Numbered from the stretch's first letter, positions 44,881-56,040 are shown. The stretch is 64,000 nucleotides of DNA from Cheiracanthium punctorium (GCA_038373885.1 JAWZYV010012252.1:434001-498000); one strand, 5' to 3'. The notes: generated by a model not told the origin, from the sequence alone. Program-made: numbers and translations.

Positions 44881-45253
44881 GTAGCACAGAGCTTTGGAGT
44901 GTTTGATTTGTGTTTTTGTATATTGCAAGCTCAATAATGGACGATGATCTGTTAGTAACATAATGGGTAGGAAGGATTGGAACAGCCATACGAATGCTAT
45001 TATTGATTATATATTTTAACGCAGATGTACCGAAGGAGTATCTGTATTTAGAGTCCTGTGCGAAATGGTGAGCGTTAAAGTCACCAGCTGTAACATTTGC
45101 TTCGCAGTATTTAAATATGTTGTGAATGTCTATAGTCGAGAAAGGATGTCCGTGTCTGACGTCTGCAGATGTCAACATTACATATTTTTGAGGATCACCA
45201 GTAATAATTATGGATTTTGCTTGAAGTGTTTCGTCAGTTAAATAAGTTACAGG
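44880..45253 (-). pseudogene. Jockey ORF2 endonuclease, C-terminal part
   Basis: Continues from 47001 after the hAT insertion: YLTDETLQAKSIIITG, NIFKYCEANVTAGDFNAHHF, GTSALKYIINNSIRMAV, ILPTHYVTNRSSSIIELAI. GDFNAHH is the APE-endonuclease catalytic block of jockey-class elements and PTHY...S.IIELA the following conserved block. The enzyme nicks target DNA to prime reverse transcription. Several changes from consensus; the copy is inactive. Confidence 0.82.
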
Positions 45254-45544
45254 TAGAGATCTGCGCCACACGGAAATTCGCGGCGGCGGCGTAACGACCT
45301 CAGAAACCCGGCGGCGACGGCCGCGCGCCACGGCGTGAGAAAATATTTGAAAAAGAGCGTAATGAAAATGGGTCTATGCGTACGCACACACATATACGCA
45401 TAAATTGGCGCTAAAATGATATATTTTTAAGAATAGAAGGAAGGCAATTTTTATGAATACTAGTTTTGAGTATAAAGTTGTGCGATTACGGTCAATTAGC
45501 TATACGTGGGCTGTAGGCTGAGGGGTGGAGTGTTGAGATTACGA

Positions 45545-45755
45545 TTGTGTTCGGGTTGGACGGGCTCGATTACATTTGTCTTTAATTTGCACAAACGTCA
45601 AAATTTACGATATTCTATCAACGAAGTAATTAACTTTTATTTGTCTGTTAGCTGAAATTTCGGGCTTGGGCTCCGAATTGAATAATATCGCTCGGGCGGG
45701 CTCAAAAGTCCTCGGGCTCGGCTTAAAAAAATTAGCCCGAACTCATCTCTAGTGG
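45545..45755. repeat. Nested hAT-like end with CGGGCTCGG repeats
   Basis: TTCGGGTTGGACGGGCTCG near 45550 and CGGGCTCGGCTTAAAAAAAT to AGCCCGAACTCATCTCTA near 45755 look like opposite ends of a ~210-bp hAT-type MITE with GGGCTCGG motifs at the ends. The left terminus is indistinct. Confidence 0.5.
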
Positions 45756-46375
45756 GGCCTCTCCGTGTGTATATTTTTAACCTGTTACCGGATTTTCCCT
45801 AGCTGAGCTCGGGCAGCCAAAATGCTCCATTCTGTATTGTCCCGAGTGTAGCTCGGGTAGCAGGAATTTTTTTTATTTTTCACATAATCTTTCCCAATTA
45901 TTTCGTTTTGCTTTCAAACACTTTTATTTAGTTTTCAGCCCACTAGAAGATATAACTATACACGATTTAGGAAACCTTATATGAAAATAGTGTTATTATG
46001 CTTTAAAAATGTATCTATAACAAATTTCGCATTTAAAAAAAATTTAAATTTTTTGACTATCTAACTGGAAAAAAATTGATCCGGCAAGGGGTGAAAGGTT
46101 CCTGTTCCGTATTTACTCTAACTTTCGTAGGAAACGACGAACGATTAGGGTGGTTTTGAACCTGGTTTTGAACCAGGCACCATCTGTCTCCCAGTTCAGA
46201 GGGCTATGTTCTCGGCCACTGGCGGAGCTCCAAAGTATGAGCTTGCCGTTGTGGTACACTTTTAAAGTATTTCTACTGCAAAACTGAAACAATAGATTTT
46301 ATCAAAATCGGATAGGTTTATGTTGTTTATATAGCACATTCACGATACATTTAGTTAGCCTCACCATGGCACAGT

Positions 46376-46610
46376 GATTATGTTACTGGAAATGTTGGAC
46401 GGGCGAAGTGTGAAGGTTCCGGGTTCGGGTCCCATCGCGCGTCCGTCGACCTAACCGATCGGAGTTTTCCGTGGTTTTCTCCAAACCTTAGCGTAAATAC
46501 GGGTTAGGACGCCTTAGAAAGACCTCCACGGAGGACAGCCCCCCCTAGTTGTCCTTATGAGGAGGATTTATAAGCGGACTTCGAGCCAAGCACACAAATC
46601 CTATACACAT
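46376..46610 (+). repeat. tRNA-derived SINE (GGAGTTTTCCGTGG core family)
   Basis: A tRNA-like head with an A-box-like TGGCACAGTGATTATG and a B-box-like GGGTTCGGGTCCC is followed by GTCGACCTAACCGATCGG, AGTTTTCCGTGGTTTTCTCC and a body ending GCGGACTTCGAGCC. This is the most complete plus-strand copy of the family in the window. Confidence 0.68.
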
Positions 46611-47000
46611 GTTCACAACAACATTTAGTTATCAACATACGATTGATACATTATTTGCTTTTAAGCGTTTTTTTTCCTCCAAAAACCTTCTCATGAACCA
46701 TTCCAAACCTATAATGTTATTTTAAGGTACAATGCAATGGTTAAACAGTTTTCAAAGCAGTCGAATTACGCCGTTGACTCAAAAAATTTAAGTTGTATCT
46801 TTACAAGTAACTAGCGTTAAGAAGTATCCAGAAAAAAAGAAAGCAGTTGAAAGTTTTGGTACAATTTTTAAAAAAGTTTTGAAGCCGATTGTACGTCACG
46901 GTGTAAAATCAACGTTATTCACGGGGCACCGGCCTAGACCTCGGCGGCGGTGGCGTGGTACAAATTCCCGGCCACGGCGGAGCAGACCTCTAGTTACAGG

Positions 47001-47225
47001 ATAGTGAGTTACGTCATTTCTTACGTAAAATGCAGAGCTACCGATTGTCCGACTACCTTAGCGGTAATTTCTGTACAGAGTGTAGTTGGAATGTTATATC
47101 TTATGTGTTTCTTTAGTTTGGTTTTTTGCAAACAACATTCTACTCACCGTACGATAGGAAATTTCTTAATTCAGATATTTTTTGTGAAGACTATTTGCGT
47201 TCCAGTACAGAATGCATATGAAGTG
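47001..47225 (-). pseudogene. Jockey ORF2 endonuclease, N-terminal part
   Basis: The minus strand reads CILYWNANSLHKKYLN (the family form is LQWNANGL-), later NYTLYRNYR and SSAFYVRNDVTHYPV, the first half of an APE-type endonuclease. It stops at the hAT-type element, whose target duplication GTTACAGG lies at 46993-47000, and continues at 45253. Confidence 0.72.
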
Positions 47226-47229
47226 TTTG

Positions 47230-47445
47230 GTCGTGCTAACCATTGATAGATTGAATAAAATACTTCTGAGTGAGCTCCATAATGATCCAAAGCTGGTCAA
47301 TGGGCACAATATGTTGGGTAATCTTAGAATAAAGCTCTCTGAAGTAGTTAACTATTTTAGTTATGTCTATAAACTTAGATATCGCTTTGATAGATTTTGT
47401 GATATATTCATAAAGATTGTATAGTATGTGTGCGTTTCAGGAGCA
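47230..47445 (-). pseudogene. Jockey ORF1 end / ORF1-ORF2 junction
   Basis: Minus frame VNYFRELYSKITQHIVPIDQ and LWIIMELTQKYF-like sequence leads into the endonuclease start at about 47225. Only the context supports the assignment. Confidence 0.45.
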
Positions 47446-47449
47446 TTAA

Positions 47450-47960
47450 AGCCGGATTCATACTGGCCGTACCGCACCGCTAAGACGCCGCAATGACGTC
47501 ACGTGGCGGAGCAACACGGCCCCCGCGCGCCGAGCGCCGAGGGTTTGCGCAATATCTGGCAAGAACAGATATTCCGCAGCGACCGAAAAGCTACAGCCAA
47601 TTACAGATGACCTTTTCTAGGGACGAGCGTGTGATACGCTCCGTAAAATTCGTGCTCTTCGACTATCGCTCTGCTTCTGACAGAACGATGGCTGATGTTC
47701 GATTGTTTTAAAGATAAATATGTTAAAATAAGTTGATTTCTCTTTAACATTAATCGATTATCCATTATAAAAGAATCTTTCAAAAACACAACAGAAGAAA
47801 CGAAAGAGAAGTACGCCGAAGAACAACAAATAAAAATGTCGTGCATTCATTGGTGCATTTACTTGCGGCACCGCAACCTCGCCGCGCGGACAACCAATGG
47901 TCCAAAACGGCGAAACAGTACGGCATGGTTGCGGTGCGGCGCGGCAGGTATGAACCCACC
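47450..47960. mobile_element. 511-bp TTAA-flanked inverted-repeat element in LINE ORF1
   Basis: The left end AGCCGGATTCATACTGGCCG and the complement of the right end GGTGGGTTCATACCTGCCG are similar inverted termini, followed by CCGCACCGC in both. TTAA borders both sides (47446-47449 and 47961-47964). TTAA targets fit piggyBac; a PIF/Harbinger relative using TTA/TAA is an alternative. The interior has no transposase; ends are GC-rich against an AT-rich background. Confidence 0.8.
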
Positions 47961-47964
47961 TTAA

Positions 47965-48070
47965 TTGTGTTCTGCTGCGGTTCTTTTGGAAGGTGTTTTT
48001 TAGCTTATCTTTGATGTTTCCATGGACGGTTTTTAGATTTGGTAGGTTCACGTATTTGTTTTGTAGAAGT
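47965..48070 (-). pseudogene. Jockey ORF1 C-terminal fragment, left of the TTAA element
   Basis: Minus frame NKYVNLPNLKTVHGNIKDKL, NTFQKNRSRTQL, running up to the TTAA target site. The sequence is picked up again at 47445 on the other side of the insertion. Confidence 0.6.
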
Positions 48071-48299
48071 TCTTCGCGCTACGACGTTGCACTGTATTCA
48101 TCGGTGTATATGATTTGAATAGTAGGTGGAGGTACTACGTTTTGCTGGATGTACTTTCCAGATTTTGTAGTGCGTCGGAGTGATCCTCTTCCTGCGGTTT
48201 GGTTTGTGGTGGTTTCTCCCACGCTAACACTTTTGGGGTGGGTGCAGGTATAAATGTTTGTAAGTTATTTAGTATATTTGTTTGGACGTTTTGTTATAT

Positions 48300-48920
48300 T
48301 TTGATTTCGCTAACAGCGCCAGGATGTTTATTTCTATTATCGGGATTTTTCGGGCATCCCTGGTAATTATCGGGGTGGTTACCAGTACAATTTACACGCT
48401 TAAAGTAATCCTTCTGGCGGTTAGGACAGTTTCGGATCAAGTGAAGCTCCCCACATTTTAAACACTTATGGGGTTAGGGAAAAGGTCATGAACGAGTGTC
48501 CATAAGCTTGGCAGTTATAACAATGAAATATTTTTGGCTTTCGGTATTCTCCAACAGTAATATCAAGCTAGAAGTATTTTCTAAGATTATAGATATCCGC
48601 GTGGTTTGGCGTGGGTTTAAATGATATGAGAAATATTTCAAGAGGTTTTTTTGGTTTTCCTATTCGTTAAGTATGCTATGCATAGGGGTTCGAATTTATG
48701 TCTTTTATGACGACTTTGCATGGTCTAAGCTCTCTAGGATTCACAGACTAGAATCCAATATTATTTTCATGGAGGTATGTTTGAAGAGAGCGAAATTTGT
48801 TAGGTTCCTTAAGGGTTATTTTAATATACTCTCCATCTATTTTAGCGTCGAAGTCTATTTTAGGAGGTCGTTTATTTTACCAAATTGTTCAATATATTTT
48901 TTTTTAATTTCACAATAGAT
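48300..48920 (-). pseudogene. Jockey ORF1 gag-like RNA-binding domain with zinc knuckles
   Basis: Minus-strand translation gives KIDGEYIKITLKEPNKFRSL, YLHENNIGF, NPRELRPCKVVIKDI, KPTPNHADIYNLRKYF, then knuckle-like FHCYNCQAYGHS (last Cys lost), HKCLKCGELHLIRNCPN (intact C-X2-C-X3-H-X4-C), and VNCTGNHPDNYQGC (first Cys lost). This order matches the PRE_C2HC plus zinc-knuckle ORF1 proteins of jockey and X elements, which bind element RNA. Multiple stops and frame changes make it a pseudogene. Confidence 0.8.
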
Positions 48921-49204
48921 TACGATGTTGGTATTGCTTTTTGTATAACTGTTCTGAGTTAAGATACTTTCTTGAGCATGACTATCAATTTCAATAGTAG
49001 ATTGGACATCGTCCATATCGCTGGTAAGTTATCGCGTGTACGTTTTCTAACAAATCATGTTTTTTGTAAGTTTCTGCTGGGTTGCTAATTTCTATTATAG
49101 TGCATTTTGCAAATGGAAGGTCGTTATTGTTAGTAGTTTTATGCTTGTTAGCGGTACGAAAGCTTTTGTGTTTAAATTAATTTCAGTCTTACTCAATATT
49201 TTGT

Positions 49205-49270
49205 CGCAGATGTAACGTGAATACGCGTTAGAACCCCTTAGAAAGTCCTCCTATTAGGCACCCCTCCCCT
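49205..49270 (+). repeat. SINE body fragment inside LINE ORF1
   Basis: GTAACGTGAATACGCGTTAG and AAAGTCCTCCTATTAGG match the body of the SINE at 46376-46610 and the fragment at 20040-20170. Confidence 0.5.
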
Positions 49271-49620
49271 TGGCAGATCGCCCTAGTGTAGCGTTGCCAT
49301 GATCACACACATTCACATTCAAGATTTTGTCGACTTTTTTAATACATGTACTACAAGAATATGGGAAAGCTTGCGTTTCTATTAAGTTATTAAGTAAAGG
49401 GGACTGAATGAGGTTGGTAAAAGAGCCATGCAGATCACTTACCTCCGCGGGTATAGGGTCATGCGCATTCCTCTTCTCGTCCAAGAGGTTCAGGTATCCC
49501 ATATCTGGTACTTTTCCAAATTTGTAGCATTATATCTCTGGTTGAAGGTGTCAGCATACATCATCAGTGGGCAGCGGTACGCGTTCGAGGTGTTTTTGGT
49601 CTGTATTGGTTGTGCCATAC
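49270..49620 (-). pseudogene. Jockey ORF1, N-terminal part
   Basis: The minus frame starts MAQPIQTKNTSNAYRC near 49614, then after one frameshift continues as MGYLNLLDEKRNAHDPIPAE and SDLHGSFTNLIQSPLLNN. The position upstream of the zinc-knuckle part suggests ORF1. A SINE-body fragment (49205-49265) follows immediately and interrupts the frame. I recognise the context more than the domain. Confidence 0.5.
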
Positions 49621-49640
49621 CTGGTGGGTTTACACACTAG

Positions 49641-52419
49641 CACAGCTATGATAAATAGTGACTATATAAGTGAGGTTTAAAATAAATAAGAAATTTTAAA
49701 AATAAATGGCACAATTCATGCCGAAGATCAGCTACTTTGGCTTTTAACAAAAGTAAATAAATAATATTAATAACATGTTAATAGTTTCTGACAGATGAGC
49801 AATACCATCTAACGCTGCACCCCTGTCCTCAAAAAGTGGATCTTGGATAACTTCACAATGGGCTCCCGACCCTACCTGTTTGATTCCAAAATAAACTAAG
49901 TTATGTAATTGTCAATCTGCATTATGTTCCCGGTTAGTTGTGTGTTTATGTAAAATACAAAAACAGCCTCTCTTGTGAAAAATTAGCGGTTCCAGAATCA
50001 TCTTCTTAATACTATCTTAGACAATCTAAGCTTTCATTATGCTTCCTTTATAAAAATTTTATGAAACCGTCCTTTTTTATTTGCCCAGGAAATTGTAATT
50101 TCTATATAGGGCTTATTGTATTCTATCAGGATGGCATGAGCTTAAGTTCTAATTTTTTCATCCAAGTTTCATGGTCTAACTGGCAATCCGACTTTAAAGG
50201 GATAATGAAGTCAGTAACTAGAGCTTGATTTAGATTGCGTTAACTCAAATTTAATATATTTATTTTAACGTATACTAATGTATAGTTTTCAGCATGGGTG
50301 GATCGACAATGAGAAAAAGACTCCAGCAGTCCCTAACATGTCATTCAAAGAAATAACATTTCTGCGTAATTTACACTATAAATGCTCATTGATATATGAC
50401 AGTTTTTATTATAAATACTACACGTAAAGGATGTAGGTGCAAAACACACTTTATCCACTTAATTCAGTTCCTGCAAAAATGCAAAACAGCTGATTATTAT
50501 TAACAAGATATGCTGGCACAATTATCTTTGTGTGATTTATTTGTTACCATAACAACTACATTCACATAGTGCTAAACCTCGAATAATTCTGGTAATGTTG
50601 GAATTTAATTTTAAATACGGAAAATATGTGAGTTTTGCCGAAGTGTATAATATGACTTTTGCATCCTCACCCGTCATTTCATGTAATGAATCGTGTAATA
50701 GTACGTTTCAAACAAAATTTTAATATAGTACATAGAAATTATTAAGAATAAATTCTCAAGTATTTGTTATTTATGTCGACTTCAAAAACGGCAGTCTATA
50801 ACTTCTAAGGTCGTCCTTAATGAGTTTTGCAAAGTATTATCGAAATTCATATTTCCAACAAATATCCTAAAATATATTTTTCGTAAAGCTAGGGAGACTT
50901 TAAACTTGTTTACGTTACCCAAGCTGTCGCGACCAAGCTATTTTGATTCCAGACATAGCTATCGTTAAGATTCTCCATACAGATCCAAACAGTATTAAAA
51001 AAGACAACCTTGAAGATGTCCTCGAGTTGTGTTTTAAAGCTGAATAAATTTTGGAGCTGCAATCTAAAGAACACAGTAGAGTGGAAATACGACGAGTTAG
51101 AAACACGAAACTTTCCAAACCATATTAATATTAATAAAAAAATAATAATTTCATAATATTTTCGTCACTTATTTTCATTTCTTAGGGAAAATATAAAATA
51201 ATTTGTCGTTCAATTAAAAGTTTTAATTCTATTTCAGAAATAGGCTTCTCTGAACATTCTTATATGTGCAAATATACGCTTTTAAAGAAAAGTTAGTGAA
51301 CATTTTTAGATTTCAGGAATTCGTTTCAAATTTCTAAAAGAATATTGTATTATGTACCCTCTTATTATTTCGGTATAAGTAGCATTACAAGTAAATAATA
51401 AACGAGCTTAGAAATAAAAAAATATAATTTCCACTGAACTTTCTACGACTTATACATTCAAGAAGACTTCAATATATCTAATGTTTTTTATACTTATCAT
51501 AAACTGTTTGGATATATTTTTTTCAGAAATGAAGAAATCGATTTCCTTCTTTTTGTAATGTTTGCATGAATATCCATAGAAAAAGATCTGGAATACTTAA
51601 CAATGCTTCATCAGTAATAAAAACTGTCACCCTACGAAACAAATCCTATGATATATTAAAATTTAAAATCAAATGTTAAATATTTGTGATTTTGGTTATA
51701 AAAGTAAGTAACGATGCTCGATTTTTAAAATTTCGCATTCAGTTAAATTACTTTAGTATTCCAGCATATAAAGAATTCTTGAATTACAGTTAAGTATTGT
51801 GAAAACATCGAAAATGTGTCTGCGTTTATTGAGAAACTTTTCTGTTTCGGGAAGTCTCTGAAACCTAAGATTTGAATAATTTAAGAAAAGTCGAAATTTT
51901 AATTTTTTTTTATACAAATGACTACCAAAATTTTCCTGTCACTTACCTGAATATTAAATTTTGACAGCAATATTATTTATTCGGGTTGTCTTTTGCCTCC
52001 AATAAGAGTTACGACGTAGAATTAATGGCAAAGCCGTACAGTTAATTATGAAAATGAATCCCACATGTTCACAGTATACAGCGTATCTTCTTATCAGTAC
52101 GAAACACACTTGGAGAGTGCAGATTAATCAAAGATAAATTACATAAAAACAGGAGACCAAAAACATATTCATCATGTACCTAGAATTGTTTAGGAGAAGC
52201 GTTGAATTGTTGTCATTCTGTAAGCATCAACATTCCCCATCAGATTAATCGCTCTGATAGCAAATCTCTGTAAGTGCTTACCATGATTATTTTACATACC
52301 AGCCCGTGAATTTCGATACAAATTACAGGGTTCCAAATTGCCTAGCTTTGGGCAAAATGAAAATTATTAGATGTTTATTGCTATAATATTACATAAAATG
52401 CTATACAGCGGTAAAGCTT
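49641..52419. other. Intergenic, nothing recognised
   Basis: 2.8 kb of AT-rich sequence. The short minus frame at 50915-51118 shows no domain. Confidence 0.4.
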
Positions 52420-52508
52420 CGAAGAAGAATTGCCAGAATGGCTTCATTTAAGGCCAAATTCATCAAATTTGGCTTCAAGGAAAAGATAATCTGGCAACTC
52501 TTCTTCGG
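52420..52508. repeat. Imperfect hairpin with TTTGGC motifs
   Basis: CGAAGAAGAATTGCCAGAAT at the left pairs with ATCTGGCAACTCTTCTTCGG at the right, and the middle AAGGCCAAATTCATCAAATTTGGCTT is itself self-complementary. This gives an ~89-bp foldback, possibly a very short MITE. Confidence 0.75.
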
Positions 52509-52640
52509 TGAATTTGGCCTTAAAAACCAATCTGGCAACCCTGCCATCCTAAAAATTTTACGTCACCGTTACATGCCTGAAAAACACTTGACATGACATA
52601 TTTTTATTTCATGGAACACCTAGGTATTTAATGGCTACAT

Positions 52641-52810
52641 ACAGAGTTGCCAACTACTCGGGAATATATTTAACGACTTCTTCTCAGCAGTAACTTCTAT
52701 CTTAAAATGTAGCTAAATTTAGGCACTAATTATGTGAGTTTTTGCTTTTTCGAAGACAGGGTTTAAAAAATTTGCTGTTTTCAAAAAGTAGTTGTCAATT
52801 CTGGTTTGGT
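52641..52810. mobile_element. Degenerate MITE of the TAGCTGCC family
   Basis: AGAGTTGCCAACTACTCGGG at one end and CAAAAAGTAGTTGTCAATTC at the other resemble the family termini, but many bases have changed. Boundaries are approximate. Confidence 0.45.
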
Positions 52811-53956
52811 AGTCGGGAGTAAAGGTCCGCGCGGGGAAATATCCGATGACGTTTTTTTAATATTTAGAATTCTAAATTAGCCGCACTGATTTTTTCACAA
52901 GTTCCCTAGATGGCACAGGTTTTGCGAACAAATAATCACTGATGTGTTATTGTCAGTTTTCATACTATGAGGGAAATTGCTTTTATGCGTATTTTGATGT
53001 AATTTTTCAAAATTTTTGAACTTATTTTTTGCTCGAAACAGATTTATGTTTTAAGGGTTTTAGTATGCCAAGCTAACCTAATAATAATCTCATGAGTTAT
53101 GTTTTTTAGTGATAGGACTTTTGACCAAAACCGCAGGAAAGCAATTTTCATATCTTCATCAAATGGGGCAAGAATCCGCATGTACGTTGGGGTAAAAATC
53201 CGAAAGCGGATATTTGCCTCTAATACTTTAGGGTTTATAATTATGATTTATTGCCTAGTAATGGTTTTGTTTGTTTGATATTCGTATGCTGTGTCAAGTC
53301 CTGAGCCTTCCTATAAACATCATATTTTGCTAAGTTCTGGATCTTTTAAAGATGATGTCTATCAGGAACGGAAAAATCTATTGCCGGACGTGCAAGGTCA
53401 TGTAAAATTTTAGCTAGGCATGTATTTTATTTATTGATTGATTATTATTATTATTACGCAGTTCATAGCAAAACAAAACAAAAAATGAAAAAAATTAATT
53501 ATACTCCACCACTATTGAAGTAGCTGATTGCAGTCAACCTCACAACCTGACAAATAATAATATTGCAGCAAAGTCAACTTTGCAAGTGGGTTTCATTCTG
53601 AGTTTTGTACCATGTCCACCACCGCGGGGGAAAAGATCCGAAAATACCAAAATCTTAAAAATTCACTCCCTCGTTTTCATGTATTATATTTTAGATAAAA
53701 TTGATCAGCTCAGATGGCAGGTAAATGTCTAAGCTATAGTCTAATAAAAATTTAGGTTCATAACTTGCTGCAATTTTTCAGAAATGAAGTATAATTCAAA
53801 ATTGCGGACCTTTGCCCCCACCTACCCTATCCAATTTTACATTTTGCATTCATTTTTTTTAAATCATTGTATACAAGGTGCCTCCCAGTGAGAGGTATAG
53901 TCAAGTCAAATCAGCAAATTTATATACAATTTAAATACAGCGCAGGATATAGAAAG

Positions 53957-53957
<1 letters not shown>
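52811..53957. other. Intergenic, nothing recognised
   Basis: Phrases such as GGGGCAAGAATCCG and GGGGGAAAAGATCCG recur (53162, 53626), hinting at an old internal repeat, but no structure is clear. Confidence 0.35.

Positions 53958-53958
<1 letters not shown>

Positions 53959-54001
<43 letters not shown>
53959..54001 (+). repeat. (TA)n microsatellite
   Basis: About 20 TA units directly abutting the LTR-like repeat at 54000. Confidence 0.95.
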
Positions 54002-54003
<2 letters not shown>

Positions 54004-54611
54004 GCATTTGGGCGCTACGGGAGTGCTGTGTAGTCGTGAACCAGAGGGAGAGGCATGGCGAGGGTGTTGAGGTCTCCTGGCGTTGGGTATTAGGCGGCTG
54101 GGGATTCTGGATTAGAGTCGCCATTGCGGAATCCCGGCCGAATGGGTTGCGTCGGCCGATCGTCCCTGGCCGGCAAACGCCGGGAGCGATGTTGAAAATC
54201 CTTGGGCCATAGCGACCGTCGATGGAAGAAAATGAGACGAATTCCGATTGCGGTTACATAATTTTATTTGGATTCAATACATCTTTATTTGGCAGTTGCG
54301 TCACGCAAAAGTTCCGCTCCTGGGATGATGCATCCGCTTTTATCACCTTCCGAGGTCGTGTCACATGACTAAAAAGCACTGCAATTATTCGCCAAGAGCT
54401 AAATCTGGGCAGCGGTTTTCCAAGGTTTGTTATGACTTTTAAGACGCCTATGTGGCTGGCTGCCGGGACCGTCTACAAAATTACAAAGGCGTTGCAAGGG
54501 ACCGTGTATTAATTGCAGTTTTTGAACGCGGATTTCTTTGTTCCAACTGAATTAAACTGTGTAGTTCCAGAAATACGGGGTTTTCATAGTCTTTTGACTT
54601 GTAAAGTTACA
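54000..54611 (-). repeat. LTR-like repeat (possible solo LTR), copy A
   Basis: It begins TGTAGC and ends GTTACA, a TG...CA structure with inverted tips, and lies in TA-rich DNA. It shares long blocks with 59623-60297 (GTGTAGTCGTGAACCAGAGG; AGACGCCTATGTGGCTGGCTG; GCAGTTTTTGAACGCGGATT). On the minus strand AATAAA motifs occur near 54275-54295, suggesting minus orientation. No gag/pol is attached. Confidence 0.6.
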
Positions 54612-54907
54612 TATATATATACATATATAAATGGGATGTAAATCTATGCAAATAACTTATGAACATAACTGGTGAACAAAGTGCACATGAATAGCATGTA
54701 AAAATAATGATGGAAAGTTCCTAATCATTATTTAACAGTAGACCCCACCTTGCTCTTTTACAAATTATTATGGCCCGGAAGTCGCAGTCTTGCCATGGGT
54801 TCGTTTGGAACATTATCAAGGTTGTCAAAGAAACTCTCACCAGTCTTACGGACTACAGTCCTGGATGAAGGTATACCCAGTTCACATTATTCTGTGCTCC
54901 TGCCAAA
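54612..54907. other. Intergenic, nothing recognised
   Basis: Short gap that starts with a TA-rich tract. The open frame 54750-55055 runs into foldback copy 10 and has no recognisable product. Confidence 0.35.
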
Positions 54908-55350
54908 ACAACATCTACATGTAGCAAGCCAAACAACTGAAGATTTGGCATCATCACTACGCCTTCAGGCTGTAAAGTCATTACAGTTTCATTTTCATAA
55001 AGTAAAACTAGTTAAAATTTGTGGTGCATGCTACAAATATTTGAAAATATCTTAATTTAAACATTAAAATTAAAATACCTTTCTCATACAAAATTATTCA
55101 GTAAGATCTATTTCCTTATTAAATCACACAATCAGTTACAATTAAAGACTTTCCTTTTTTCGTAAAATTAAACATTTTATCTCAAATCATTAGAAAGCTG
55201 TTATGCGTGAGGAAATTCACCAGCAGTTTGAAATAGCTTTACTTTAAGAAAATAAAACTGCGACGACGTCATTTTTTTTTAAGTCCTACTGATGACGTGA
55301 AAGCTTGAAGACGTAGCTGGTGCTAAACATTCTATATCCTGGAGGTGTTG
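54908..55350. mobile_element. Foldback/MULE-like element, copy 10
   Basis: ACAACATCTACATGTAGC to ATATCCTGGAGGTGTTG, with inner CATAAAGTAAAACTAGTTAA and TAGCTTTACTTTAAGA arms and GATGACGTGAAAGCTTG near the right end. It is more diverged than copies 3, 6 and 9; no clear duplication. Confidence 0.7.
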
Positions 55351-55784
55351 GACGAATTCGGGGGAGACTTGCGTTTTGTTTACTCAATCGGATACCTAAA
55401 TTTTTCTTGGCAGTATTGTCCCAGAGTTGGCGGTAGGAAGCACTTCTCATGAATTCAATTTCACTTTAATATTGTCGGTTCAGTTTACTTTGAAAAAACA
55501 ACTTCTTAATTTTCTTTCTTTCTTTCTTTTCACCGAACATTTTGTTTTGTACGTAAGCACCTGTGCCTTCGAGCTGAGACGGGAGTCAATCATGACACCC
55601 AAATAATTGCAGGTTCTGGTCCAATTATTTTTATTTTTATGTATGTAGAGAGGTTTCTAAACTGTTTTCTGCTATTGGTGAAGTGAATCGAATTACATTT
55701 AGAAGGGTCAGTTTTAATTTACATTTCTGGAATTAGGTTTTTAAGATATCAATGTGGAGCTACAGTTGCTTAATACACAGCTGC
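55351..55784. other. Intergenic, small (CTTT)n run
   Basis: Contains a CTTT repeat at about 55508-55530 and no other supported feature. Confidence 0.4.
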
Positions 55785-56040
55785 CAAATAATATTGAATA
55801 TAACTAACCACATTTTGTAAACAGTATATATTTTTAAGTATTATTCCAAATCAATAACAAAACAATATTTGATAAAAGTAATATATTCCCTCATCATATT
55901 ATACAATTAGTGTTGGTTAAAACTTGACGTTTGTCGTAATTTCAATTCTAGTGTCTAAATATTTAATTTGTGAGAGAATTCGTCATAAATTTTTAATAGT
56001 TTTATTTTATGGCAATAAAACCATGATCACGTGTACGTTT
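55785..56040. repeat. Fused fragments: half MITE and part of a foldback element
   Basis: CACAGCTGCCAAATAATATTG and ATAACTAACCACATTTTGTAAAC (55785-55850) are a left MITE half. From about 55850, TATTCCCTCATCATATTATAC and CGTCATAAATTTTTAATAG match the core and right arm of the foldback family. Confidence 0.5.

Larger units (their letters stand above)
45254..46992. mobile_element. hAT-type non-autonomous element with CGGCGG-rich ends, in LINE ORF2
   Basis: 1,739 bp. Ends TAGAGATCTGCGCC and GGAGCAGACCTCTA are inverted copies (TAGAGRTCTGC). A perfect 8-bp duplication GTTACAGG flanks it (45246-45253 and 46993-47000). GGCGGCGGCG-type runs lie inside each end. The interior is a collage: tRNA-SINE pieces at 45470-45540, 46105-46230 and 46376-46610, plus a second hAT-like end (CCCGAACTCATCTCTA, 45737-45752). 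There is no transposase frame. Confidence 0.88.
43100..49640 (-). mobile_element. Jockey-class non-LTR retrotransposon (LINE), degenerate, with three insertions
   Basis: Minus-strand order: ORF1 start (about 49600), ORF1 gag-like domain (48920-48300), ORF1 end (48070-47965 and 47445-47230), ORF2 endonuclease (47225-47001 and 45253-44880), RT N-terminal part (44880-43935), C-terminal tail (43925-43821 and 43374-43118). Insertions at 47450-47960, 45254-46992 and 43384-43811 interrupt it. The RT catalytic core is deleted. Stops and frameshifts are frequent, so this is an old copy. Confidence 0.82.
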
